Assembly (NCBI GenBank): GCA_031367505.1
Contig: JANLPY010000626.1
Location: 1 to 20,844, forward strand
DNA: 20,844 nucleotides
Direction of reading: 5' to 3'
From: JAKFWF01 sp031367505
Lineage (GTDB): Bacteria; Pseudomonadota; Alphaproteobacteria; Rhizobiales; Hyphomicrobiaceae
Shown: piece after piece, positions 1-6,960 of the stretch
Layout of the letters: every line of letters begins with the position of its first letter
Numbering within the stretch: the first letter of the stretch is position 1
Program-made: the position numbers and the translations under genes
The notes under the pieces: model-generated
What the model was told of the DNA's origin: nothing
What the model saw: the letters and a program-made list of their open reading frames with translations, nothing else
The model's database searches: none

Positions 1-2
1 TC

Positions 3-125
3 GAGGGGATCAACAGCGTCGTCCAGGCCGCAAAAACCAAGGCGCACGGATACCGAAATAGCGAGACCTTGAAGGCGGTCACTTACCTCGTCGCCGGCAA
101 ATTGGACCTCAGGCTACCCACTTGA
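3..125 (+). CDS. C-terminal end of ISL3-like transposase (partial)
   Basis: The window opens inside a reading frame that gives 40 residues and a TGA stop. It contains the pattern GINSVVQAAKTKAHGYRN followed by a segment ending AGKLDLRLPT. This resembles the C terminus of ISL3-family transposases, where an N-S/G-hydrophobic-Q-A-A-K-x-K-A-x-G-Y-R motif closes the DDE catalytic domain. The catalytic residues and the left end of the element are outside the window. I could not find a convincing terminal inverted repeat downstream, so the right boundary of the element is unknown. The family call rests on this short tail alone; another DDE family with a similar tail cannot be excluded. Confidence 0.6.
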   Translation, partial: EGINSVVQAAKTKAHGYRNSETLKAVTYLVAGKLDLRLPT

Positions 126-225
126 AACGTCGGGGCGCCGATTTTTTTTTGCTGTACTTTTCGGAGCTTGCGATATTTTCAGCCCGGCACAGCCCGTATA
201 TGCTCTCGATACAGTTACCGTTTTT

Positions 226-1629
226 TTGACATCCGGTTCCAGTTGGACAGTCCCAAGCGACTTGGGCTCGAGGTACTACACTATCGAGGTCATTGGCGGA
301 GGCGGGGGTGGGAGCGGGCTCCAAAGCGCTGTAAATTATTCCGGCGGAGGAGGTGGTGGTGCATATTCAAGAACATCAGGCATCGTACTTATCCCCGGAG
401 CGACCCTCACCATCGCAGTTGGATCTGGCGGTACGGGCGGAACTGGTACGGCGGCGGGATCAGCCGGAGGCGACACATATGTTTGTGATTCAAACAGCAA
501 TTGCGGCTCCATACTAGGAACCGCGGTGATTGTCGGGGCTAAGAGCGGTAACGGTGGCACTCATTCAGGTCTCAACTCTGTTGGTGGAGCTGGTGGATCT
601 ACGAGCGGAGGTATTGGTAGTACGAAATATGCGGGCGGCTCGGGTGGCGGTACGGGTGGTAATACAGGAGCAGGTGGCGGTGCGGGTGGGCCCAATGGCA
701 ATGGCGGTACCGCATTCGGGGGAAGCTCGGGTTGCTGCTCTGGAGGCGCGGGCGGCGGCGGTGGTGGCGGCGGGTCAGCAGGAGTTGGAAGGGGTTCATT
801 TGACTCGAGTACCGGCGGCAGCGGCGGCAATAACTATCTTGGCGTGGGTGGCGGTGTTGCAAGCGCCAACGGTTCGCTTGGCGGCGGTGGCGGCGGGCAG
901 ACAGTCGGTGGCGGTGCTCCGGGAGCTGGTGGCGCAGGAACGGACTTTGACGCAGCACATGGTTCTGGTGGCGGCGGAGGGAGTGCATCCTGGCAATCGG
1001 GCGCTACGGGCGGCGCAGGCGGATTATACGGCGGTGGCGGCGCAGGCGGTGGCGGCGACGGTTTGGCTGGTGCGGCGACTGGAGGTAACGGGGCCCAAGG
1101 CCTCATCGTCATTACCTATACACGGACTCTCACTTTTACCAGCGGCGTCAACCTCTTCGGCAACGCCTCAGTCCTCGGTTCCCTTTCAAAAGGTGCCGGC
1201 ACTTTTGTGATCGATCACCCGCTCGACCCACAGAACATGCTGCTCTATCACTCGTTCGTTGAAAGCCCTGAGCCTAAAAATATATACGATGGCAACGCGA
1301 CGCTCGGACAAGACGGATCAATCACGATCGAGCTTCCGGCGTACTTCCTGGCACTCAATAAAGACTTCCGGTACTTGGCCTCGCCGGTCGGCGACGCTAT
1401 GCCCGACCTGCATCTCGACGAGGAAGTGCATCACAAATACTTCGACCTCTTCGGTCCCGCCGTGTTCTCGATATCGGGCGGCAAGGCCGGCGGGGAGATC
1501 TCATGGCAAATCACCGGTAATCGCCATGATCCCTTTATCCTGGCGCATCCGATTGTCGTCGAGGTCGAAAAGGGACCAGGCCAGCTCTACGACAATGGGC
1601 AATGTCTCGTCCCCAGCCTCTGCCTATAG
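226..1629 (+). CDS. glycine-rich phage tail-like surface protein
   Basis: The protein starts with a short strand (SSWTVPSD...YYTIEVIGGGGGG), the usual opening of glycine-rich phage tail/fibre-type proteins. A stretch of roughly 250 residues dominated by Gly, Ser and Ala follows. The C-terminal ~170 residues form a compact domain with IDHPLDP, LYHSFVESPE, YDGNATL, FRYLASPVG, SWQITGNRHD and HPIVVEVEK. I recognise that domain from the C termini of many phage and cell-surface proteins, where it follows beta-helical or glycine-rich stalks. The given start is a TTG. The frame is open back to about position 73 with no ATG or GTG and runs over the transposase tail, and the codons just before it (TVTVF) would complete the usual first beta strand. 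The real 5' end may therefore have been lost to the insertion. Role inferred: virion or surface display protein. Confidence 0.75.
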   Translation: MTSGSSWTVPSDLGSRYYTIEVIGGGGGGSGLQSAVNYSGGGGGGAYSRTSGIVLIPGATLTIAVGSGGTGGTGTAAGSAGGDTYVCDSNSNCGSILGTAVIVGAKSGNGGTHSGLNSVGGAGGSTSGGIGSTKYAGGSGGGTGGNTGAGGGAGGPNGNGGTAFGGSSGCCSGGAGGGGGGGGSAGVGRGSFDSSTGGSGGNNYLGVGGGVASANGSLGGGGGGQTVGGGAPGAGGAGTDFDAAHGSGGGGGSASWQSGATGGAGGLYGGGGAGGGGDGLAGAATGGNGAQGLIVITYTRTLTFTSGVNLFGNASVLGSLSKGAGTFVIDHPLDPQNMLLYHSFVESPEPKNIYDGNATLGQDGSITIELPAYFLALNKDFRYLASPVGDAMPDLHLDEEVHHKYFDLFGPAVFSISGGKAGGEISWQITGNRHDPFILAHPIVVEVEKGPGQLYDNGQCLVPSLCL

Positions 1630-1656
1630 GCCGCAGCGTCAGGTATACTACGATGT

Positions 1657-1983
1657 ATGAATATTAAAACACCATCTCTCGCGGCCACTGCTCTCCTTGC
1701 TGCTGGCGCCTTCGTCGCCCAGCCTCCGCAAGTTTCGTCCGCGCCGCCGATCAAGGACTATTACGAGTCCCTGCTCACCCTCGACGCTTCGGGTTGCAGC
1801 GGTACGATCTCGTTGCCTCCAACTATCGCGACTTCCCATACGGCATTCTCGTACGTCGCCGTCGGTGCCACGACTTCGATGCCCCGCCTCCATCTTGTGA
1901 TCGCTCCGGACCATCACAGCGTGACCGTGCTCGATGGCAGCCCTGGATCAGATGTCAGCCTCGGTATTGCTGCGACGCGGTAG
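1657..1983 (+). CDS. small secreted protein, unknown function
   Basis: This is a 108-residue protein with a clear N-terminal export signal: a Lys near the start, then an Ala/Leu-rich core (AATALLAAGAFVA) and a likely cleavage site near VSSA. The mature part of about 80 residues is rich in Ser, Thr and Pro and shows no motif I recognise. The gene begins 27 bp after the glycine-rich gene and reads the same way, so co-transcription is likely. No strong ribosome-binding site precedes the ATG. It could be a small periplasmic protein or the truncated front of a larger secreted protein. Confidence 0.5.
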   Translation: MNIKTPSLAATALLAAGAFVAQPPQVSSAPPIKDYYESLLTLDASGCSGTISLPPTIATSHTAFSYVAVGATTSMPRLHLVIAPDHHSVTVLDGSPGSDVSLGIAATR

Positions 1984-2097
1984 TCCTTGAGATGGCATCA
2001 AAGATCATCGCTCATAAAAAATCTTATTCTTGCCGCATTAGGAGTTCTACCGTGACCCATCGATACTATGGCCGACAGTAGCGGGCATCTGTGCAGC

Positions 2098-2355
2098 TCA
2101 TCTGACTAGGCGCACAAGGCCGATGATCACGTGAGTCGCGATGGCGCCGAGGGTTGCGGCAACGATATGGCCGATGATCCGGTCGTTTCGTGTAGAAGCC
2201 GGGCCGTGGATAGGCCATCCACCGATAGCCGACGGGCACGCTCCGCCAACGATGTTTCTAGCGACGCCGTAATTTCAACGTTCGACGATCAGGCCGGCGA
2301 GCGCGTCGGCGACGTATCCGTTGAGCAGAACGAGGAGAATCGGCTCTAGTTGCAT
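2098..2355 (-). pseudogene. GlsB/YeaQ/YmgE-like membrane protein, in-frame TGA
   Basis: Read on the minus strand, an ATG at 2355 with a good AAGGGA ribosome-binding site begins a hydrophobic segment (LEPILLVLLNGYVADALAGLIVER). A TGA at 2275-2277 interrupts it, and the same frame continues for 58 residues to a TGA at 2098. The continuation contains NIVGGA...AIGGW and then RIIGHIVAATLGAIATHVIIGLVR. The order of helix 1, N-I-V-G-G, I-G-G-W and a final R-I-I-G-x-I-x-A-T-L-G-A helix, at about 85 residues in total, matches the GlsB/YeaQ/YmgE (transglycosylase-associated) family of small stress membrane proteins. The simplest reading is a gene killed by one nonsense mutation. Alternatives are a sequencing error or a functional 26-residue single-helix peptide. 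Confidence 0.6.
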
Positions 2356-2390
2356 GACGTTTCCCTTCGGTTGCAATAGATTTCGAGGTT

Positions 2391-3641
2391 GTGCTTGCAA
2401 AGTTTGTTGCTGCGCCCCGCGTCCCCTGCGTCGCAATTGCCGCAGAAAACGCGATGAATAATGAAAAATCCCGGAGCGCTTTGGCGGTTGTCGATGAAAT
2501 GACAGCGGAGCAGAGGTGCGTGCTCGACGTGACAACAGTTCAGCGTTTGCGAACTAATTTCGCGACCCGTGCATCCAGTCTTTCAACATCGCTTTCCGTC
2601 GCAATGTTAATCGGTCTAGGTTGGATTACGATTTACGGCCTCGGTGTTTCCCACTCCCGACACGCAAAATCCGTTGCTGTTCCTCCGCAGGCCACGTTTG
2701 AGCCTGTTCCGGCCCAGCGCGTGAAATCCTTCGACGTCACGTCACCGGCAATTGTCGCTCAGCGTCGAGGCGAAGGTTCGCCCCCTCCCGCTCAAAATGC
2801 GGCTGTGCCACCTGGAGAAATACAGAAGGCCCCGGAATCATCGCTACGCCCCGCGAAGAAGTCCGAAGGCGTGCCGTCAGAGCCAGCGGCATCCGGGCCG
2901 GATGCCTGGCCATCGGCTGATGTGAAAGCCGCACTTCAGGACTGTGATCGCCAGCTTGCGTCGATCTCAGCAACTGTCGAGGTCATGCAACCGATCAAGC
3001 TCGGTCAATGTGGGACCCCGGCACCAGTTACTCTACGCTCTATCGGCTTGTCGAAAGTCGAATTGCAAGCGCCGGCAATCACGACGTGCCGCATGGTCGT
3101 TGCGCTGCAACAGTGGATCGACGGGGTCGTCCAGCCGACTGCGCAGGATGTTTACAAGTCGCAGGTGAAGCGCGTAAACTTGGCCTCGTCCTACGCCTGC
3201 CGGAACCGGAACAGCCAAGCAGCGGGACCGATCAGCGAGCATGCGGTCGCCAACGCGGTCGATATTTCAGGCTTCGTGCTAGAGGATGGACGGACAATCA
3301 CTATTCTCCACGATTGGGGAGCGACGGCGCGCGATCAGAAATCCAGCGGGTCCGCTTCGACGAAGAATGGTGTGCCAGGCAGCCCACCCGGTGCCATTCT
3401 GCAATTGGGCGGGCCAATCGGTCCGGCATCCCCTGTTACGCCTGCGCCCTCCGTGCTGCCAGCGTCCACTCCATCGAACGCCTCAACAGCAGCAACCAAC
3501 GAGTCACGGTTTTTGCACCAGCTCCATCAGGGTGCATGCGGGATATTTGGGACCGTGCTAGGACCCGAAGCCAATGAATTTCATCGCGATCATCTCCACA
3601 TAGATCTCAAGGTACGCAAATTTCGCGCATTTTGCGAGTGA
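2391..3641 (+). CDS. membrane-anchored extensin-family (LAS-like) protein
   Basis: The C-terminal ~215 residues match the extensin-like family of Rhizobiales. It shows CGTPAPV at about 207-213, SEHAVANAVDISGF at 282-295, GACGIFGTVLGPEAN at 381-395 and FHRDHLHIDL at 397-406. H284, D291 and the HLH near 401-403 resemble the metal ligands of LAS/M15-type peptidoglycan peptidases, so cell-wall binding or cleavage is likely but unproven. One helix at about 66-84 would anchor the protein with the catalytic part in the periplasm. A Pro/Ala/Ser-rich linker of roughly 100 residues follows. A second Pro/Ser/Thr-rich stretch (about 318-371) sits inside the conserved domain, between LHDWG and FLHQLH, where relatives are normally short. 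The start is uncertain: GTG at 2391 as given, or ATG at 2454. Confidence 0.85.
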   Translation: MLAKFVAAPRVPCVAIAAENAMNNEKSRSALAVVDEMTAEQRCVLDVTTVQRLRTNFATRASSLSTSLSVAMLIGLGWITIYGLGVSHSRHAKSVAVPPQATFEPVPAQRVKSFDVTSPAIVAQRRGEGSPPPAQNAAVPPGEIQKAPESSLRPAKKSEGVPSEPAASGPDAWPSADVKAALQDCDRQLASISATVEVMQPIKLGQCGTPAPVTLRSIGLSKVELQAPAITTCRMVVALQQWIDGVVQPTAQDVYKSQVKRVNLASSYACRNRNSQAAGPISEHAVANAVDISGFVLEDGRTITILHDWGATARDQKSSGSASTKNGVPGSPPGAILQLGGPIGPASPVTPAPSVLPASTPSNASTAATNESRFLHQLHQGACGIFGTVLGPEANEFHRDHLHIDLKVRKFRAFCE

Positions 3642-4030
3642 CACCCCCGATAGACGCGCGGCGGTATTGGACGCTTGCTCTACTTCCTATCCACCAATCG
3701 TACCGCGGCGACAATTGAAATCTGCTACCTATGTGCTACCTAAGCAACTTTCGCTGTGCGGTTATTGCTCGCTAAGTCCTTGATTTATATGGTGAGCCCG
3801 GTTGGGATCGAACCAACGACCACCTGATTAAAAGAGATGATACATTGATCCAAGTCGGTTTGTCCCGTACCATTGCAGTCGGGTGATTTGCTTTCAGAGT
3901 CAGTGATTTGAGCCTGCGTATGTCCACGCAATGGTACGCCGTGGAGCGCCCCAAGCCGCGATTTCTTGTGACCTGGGTGTGACCTGGATAGGCTACGCAG
4001 GTCACAGCTTTCATCAGATTGGGGGACGGC
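3642..4030. other. attachment region with integrase/excisionase-type repeats
   Basis: No gene is seen between the extensin gene and the integrase. To the right of the tRNA fragment there are ordered repeats. A 10-bp inverted pair, GTACCATTGC and GCAATGGTAC, lies at 3867-3876 and 3928-3937. A direct repeat GTGATTTG lies at 3883-3890 and 3903-3910. A direct repeat TGTGACCTGG lies at 3967-3976 and 3978-3987, 11 bp apart and so on the same helix face, with an inverted partial copy CAGGTCACA at 3998-4006. Their placement between the crossover site and the integrase fits arm-type integrase or directionality-factor sites. The copies nearest the gene could also autoregulate it. Confidence 0.55.
3790..3834 (-). 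other. tRNA-Lys(UUU) 3' fragment, integration site (att)
   Basis: On the minus strand this is the 3' 45 nt of a tRNA. It has the anticodon loop CTTTTAA (UUU, Lys), the 3' side of the anticodon stem, a variable loop, a T arm containing GGTTCGATCC, an acceptor 3' strand and an encoded CCA. The 5' half is missing: sequence beyond 3834 does not pair with it. Homology stops exactly at the anticodon loop, which is where many tyrosine integrases cross over. This is therefore an attachment-site copy, not a working tRNA. Because the missing 5' half would lie to the right, the integrated element lies to the right and the intact tRNA-Lys should be at its other end. Confidence 0.8.
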
Positions 4031-5290
4031 ATGAAGATCAGCACCGACAAGCACTGCGAGCACGCGCGGATTGAGCCCGGCTCGGCTGGGGAGTATGTCC
4101 AGCGCGACATTCCGGTTGACGGCTCACCAGGGCTTGCGCTCCGGGTATCGAGTGACGGTCGCAAGGTCTGGACATTTCGCTTCCGGCGCCAAAGCGACGG
4201 CAAGCAGCGGCGCTTGGCACTCGGGCCATATCCGGGCGTAGCACTCAAGGAAGCCCGCGAGCGCGCTCGCAAGGCCATCAACGGCGTGTCCGATGGTATC
4301 GACCCGGCAGCAGATAAGCAGGCCCGTAGGGCGGCTGACACAGTCGCGGCAGTGGCTGGCCAGTGGCTGGCGTTCAAGACCCGGCAAGGTCGGCGCGCGT
4401 CCTACATGAAGGACTGCCGCCAGCGGATCACGCGCATTCCAGACGGGCTTGCCGAGATGAAGCTGCAGGATGTGCGACGGGTCGATATCACGGCGGCCCT
4501 GGGCAAGGTGATCGAGCGGGGCGAGTCCGAAACCAACGCCATGCACCGGTTGCTGTCCAGTATCTTCAAGTGGTCGGTATCCGAGGGCTTCATCGATTTC
4601 GACCCGTCCGCCGGGATCAAGAAACGCTTCTCTGAGAAAGTACGGACGCGCCGGTTCGACACCGAAGAAATCCGCAAGTTCTGGACTGGCGTTGGCAGCG
4701 CGAAGGCCGATGAGCCGACGCGGATTGCCATGAAACTTTGCCTTGTCACCGGCCAGCGACCGAATGAGATTGTGAGTTTGCGGCGGGGTGATATTGAGCT
4801 TGACGGGCTGCATCCCATGCTGACGGTATCTGGCGAAGCAGCGAAGAATCACGACGCGCACACGCTGCCATTGCCGGGCATGGCCATTGTCCTGTTGCGC
4901 CGGGCGGTTGAACTGGCAGGTGGTAGCGAGTGGGTGTTCCCAAGTCCGAAGGGTGACGGGCCGATCAAGGCGAACGCATTGTCGAAAGTCATAGGCCGGG
5001 CACGCGACAAGGCGGTGATGCTGTTCGGGATGCCGGACGCGCAACTGTACGACTGCAAGACAACGGTCGCGTCTTGGCTGGGCGACGCTGACTTCACCAA
5101 CGAACAGATCGGCATCCTATTGAACCACCGCACGGCCAAGACCAAGAGCGTTACCGGCAAGGCCTACAATCATTCCAGTTACCTCCCGACGAAGCGGCGC
5201 ATGATCGATATGTGGACGCGGCACCTGGAGGCTGTATTGACTGGCGCGCCGGGCGTGGTTGCCAACAACGTCGTCACGATGCAGCGATAG
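4031..5290 (+). CDS. int: P4-type tyrosine integrase
   Basis: This 419-residue site-specific recombinase has an N-terminal arm-binding (DUF4102-like) domain with the typical GLALRVSSDGRKVWTFRF and LALGPYPGVALKEAR segments. A SAM-like core-binding region (about 105-195) and a catalytic domain follow. Visible catalytic residues are Arg243 in TGQRPNEI, the beta-hairpin Lys near 272, His366 in LLNH and nucleophile Tyr379 in KAYNHSSY. The box II HxLR position reads YDCK: the His is Tyr (seen in some relatives) and the Arg is Lys343, which is unusual. The ATG at 4031 is chosen over an upstream TTG because GGGGGA precedes it. The gene lies about 200 bp from the tRNA-Lys fragment, which is its probable target. 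It would integrate and excise the element that fills the middle of the window. Confidence 0.92.
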   Translation: MKISTDKHCEHARIEPGSAGEYVQRDIPVDGSPGLALRVSSDGRKVWTFRFRRQSDGKQRRLALGPYPGVALKEARERARKAINGVSDGIDPAADKQARRAADTVAAVAGQWLAFKTRQGRRASYMKDCRQRITRIPDGLAEMKLQDVRRVDITAALGKVIERGESETNAMHRLLSSIFKWSVSEGFIDFDPSAGIKKRFSEKVRTRRFDTEEIRKFWTGVGSAKADEPTRIAMKLCLVTGQRPNEIVSLRRGDIELDGLHPMLTVSGEAAKNHDAHTLPLPGMAIVLLRRAVELAGGSEWVFPSPKGDGPIKANALSKVIGRARDKAVMLFGMPDAQLYDCKTTVASWLGDADFTNEQIGILLNHRTAKTKSVTGKAYNHSSYLPTKRRMIDMWTRHLEAVLTGAPGVVANNVVTMQR

Positions 5291-5300
5291 GGGACGTCCG

Positions 5301-5777
5301 ATGCTGATCTATGAAGAGGCTGTCCGCGTTGTCGAGCTGCACCGCAGTAAGGCTGGCGGCCTCATGCACACGTTTGACTTCAACCCCGACGATCCGCTGC
5401 CGTGGCAAGTACGGATCGATATCAAGCACTGCGAGTGCTTGACTGATGCCAGCGAGGCCGAGCGGGGAGCCGAGATCGCCAAGGCCGCTGCACGGTTGAG
5501 CGCTTCGCATGTGGCGTATGTCGCCACAATGATCGAGCGTGGCGCGGCGACGTTGACCGAGGCTCAGGTGCTTGAGCAGGCCAAGGGTAAGTTCGGCAGC
5601 ACGATGCTCGGAGACCTGCGCAAGGTGGGCCGGTTTCCCGAGCCGCTGTTGGTCAACAAGCGCAACCTGTGGCTCGAAGATGAAGTGATGCACGCAATCG
5701 CGATGTTCGTATCGGACGAAGCAACGAAGGGCCTCAAGAGAACGCGGCCACGGAACCGGCATGAGAAGGCCGGTTGA
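5301..5777 (+). CDS. AlpA-like DNA-binding protein, candidate excisionase
   Basis: The start is the ATG at 5301, 10 bp after the integrase stop, with AGGGGA in front, so the two genes are almost certainly co-transcribed. The 158-residue product has a helical N-terminal two-thirds without a recognisable fold. The C-terminal section has GRFPEPLLVNKRNLWLEDEV, resembling the wing and helix of AlpA/MerR-like regulators (G-R-F-P-x-P...W-x-x-x-E-V). Such proteins often act as directionality factors or activators next to P4-type integrases. The excisionase role is inferred from position and this partial motif. A strong terminator follows. Confidence 0.6.
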   Translation: MLIYEEAVRVVELHRSKAGGLMHTFDFNPDDPLPWQVRIDIKHCECLTDASEAERGAEIAKAAARLSASHVAYVATMIERGAATLTEAQVLEQAKGKFGSTMLGDLRKVGRFPEPLLVNKRNLWLEDEVMHAIAMFVSDEATKGLKRTRPRNRHEKAG

Positions 5778-5812
5778 CCTGACTGAGGTACACCGCGATC
5801 AAGACAACTGAG

Positions 5813-5839
5813 AGGCCCGGTTTTATCCCGGGCCTTTTT
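5813..5839 (+). terminator. rho-independent terminator after integrase operon
   Basis: The stem is AGGCCCGG pairing with CCGGGCCT (8 bp) around a short AT-rich loop, followed at once by a run of five T residues. It lies about 35 bp after the stop of the AlpA-like gene and ends the integrase transcription unit. Confidence 0.85.
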
Positions 5840-6444
5840 CTTTGCTCAAGTCTCTGTGGAAGCCGCACGGGCTCAAGCATCCAGCACTGCGATGCGAGCG
5901 CCGCAAGCCGAGAGCAAGCCGGGACGTCTCCATATCCGTTGCGACGTACATGCCCGATCGGTGAGGTGCTCGCCGACGATGTACACGCTGATGTACATGC
6001 CCGAAAAGCCTCCGCCACCATGGTGACACCACTGGTGTCACCGATTAGAGGGTGCGCTGGGCATCGGCGCTGATGCAGGTAGTGGGGGTATTCGCCCCAG
6101 AGAAACTAGAATTCGCAACGTTCCGTGCTGATTGCATCTTCGGGTGTGACCAATTAGTTGCAGATGCATTCATGGCGTCCCTAGGGACATTATAGGGTCC
6201 GAGAAAATATTTATTGAGCCAGAATTGTGTTGTCGAGGAGACAAGCAAATGTGTCATCGCAGGGCGTGGAAACTCGAGTATTATATGAATTTTAGTTATA
6301 CCGAATGCGCTGAGCAATCGACAATAGTCAGCAACTGACTGCGTGGCTGCAACCTCTATGGTTATGACCCGCGCCTATTGTCAACAGCATAATACTACGG
6401 CATATCATCGATACACCGTTTCGCGTTGAACTCGCAACCGGAGA
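5840..6444. promoter_or_regulatory. long regulatory intergenic region with several dyads
   Basis: About 600 bp with no credible gene, becoming AT-rich after 6100. It holds a 12-bp direct repeat GTACATGCCCGA at 5946-5957 and 5993-6004. GATGTACA is repeated at 5978-5985 and 5990-5997. A perfect dyad GGTGACACC-act-GGTGTCACC lies at 6022-6042, and a 12-bp palindrome GTCCCTAGGGAC at 6177-6188. A dyad AGTCAG-caa-CTGACT lies at 6326-6340, flanked by GACAATAG (6320-6327) and CTATTGTC (6375-6382). These look like operator sites controlling the downstream replication genes. The proteins that bind them cannot be identified from sequence. Confidence 0.5.
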
Positions 6445-6660
6445 ATGACGATGGACAATATCCTGAACGGCCAGACGATCGAACAGGCGCTCGAAGCTTG
6501 GACGATTGACCAGTGGTGCAAGCGCTACGGTATCCACCGATTGACCTATCAACGCATGCGCGCCGTTGGTCGGGCACCGAAGTCGGTGCAGATCGGAAAG
6601 CGCCGGTTCATCCGGCGGATTGATGCAGCCGAATGGCTGCAAAGTCAGAAAGCGGCTTGA
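6445..6660 (+). CDS. AlpA/excisionase-like helix-turn-helix protein
   Basis: This 71-residue protein has the layout of MerR/AlpA-type single-domain DNA binders. WTIDQWCKRYGIHRLTYQRMRA is a helix-turn-helix, RAPKSVQIGKRRFIRR is the wing, and DAAEWLQSQK is the final helix. CGGAG precedes the start, and a second ATG two codons in (6451) is equally possible. It is the first gene after a long regulatory region full of dyads and stands upstream of the primase gene. It could be the element's regulator of excision or of replication genes. Confidence 0.75.
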   Translation: MTMDNILNGQTIEQALEAWTIDQWCKRYGIHRLTYQRMRAVGRAPKSVQIGKRRFIRRIDAAEWLQSQKAA

Positions 6661-6827
6661 GGGTATTTCGATGCGTCCGGTCGTTCGGGTTGAATATCGA
6701 TTGCATTCGCACAGGAAGCCGCTGGCAGGCATTTCGAGTCCGGCGGGTATCGAGGCGGCTGCGAGAGCTTCGCCAGCCCGGCAACGTGCTGAGTGTGAAT
6801 GGCAGCGCATTTCCGAACGACGTTTGA
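6633..6827 (+). CDS. possible small basic protein, overlapping start
   Basis: A 64-residue basic frame begins inside the end of the preceding gene and contains GSRWQAFRVRRVSRRLRELRQPGNVL, which looks like a real helix-rich DNA-binding segment. A second frame over the same DNA (ATG at 6671, stop at 6832) is also open. Third-position GC slightly favours the frame given here, but neither has a clear ribosome-binding site. At most one is real; it may be translated by coupling to the AlpA-like gene. No family is recognised. Confidence 0.3.
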   Translation: MAAKSESGLRVFRCVRSFGLNIDCIRTGSRWQAFRVRRVSRRLRELRQPGNVLSVNGSAFPNDV

Positions 6828-6836
6828 ATTGAGAAA

Positions 6837-6960
6837 GGCGCGACCCGTGACCAGCGGATCGCGCCCTTAGATGTGCCGGGTTACCAAGCCCGGAAGAAAC
6901 CAACCCGTTTTCAACTGCCCGAGGAAGGCAGACCAACATGCCCTAGGAGGGGCAAATCGA
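6837..6960 (+). promoter_or_regulatory. structured leader of the primase gene
   Basis: Three hairpins can form in the 125 nt before the primase start: GGCGCGA/TCGCGCC (6837-6865), CTGCC/GGCAG (6915-6931) and TGCCC/GGGCA (6939-6954). The last one encloses the strong ribosome-binding site AGGAGGGG (6945-6952), so it could hide that site and limit translation. The site fixes the gene start at ATG 6961. Confidence 0.4.

Noticed and set aside
561..1112. Long proline-rich open frames on the minus strand over the glycine-rich gene
   Set aside because: They are the complement of GGN codons; Pro-rich antisense frames are an expected shadow of a Gly-rich gene.
3790..3834. A functional tRNA-Lys gene
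   Set aside because: Only the 3' part from the anticodon loop onward is present; the 5' acceptor, D arm and 5' anticodon strand are missing.
4124..5044. 306-residue open frame on the minus strand over the integrase
   Set aside because: It is antisense to a clear integrase with family motifs; high GC reduces stops in the opposite frame.
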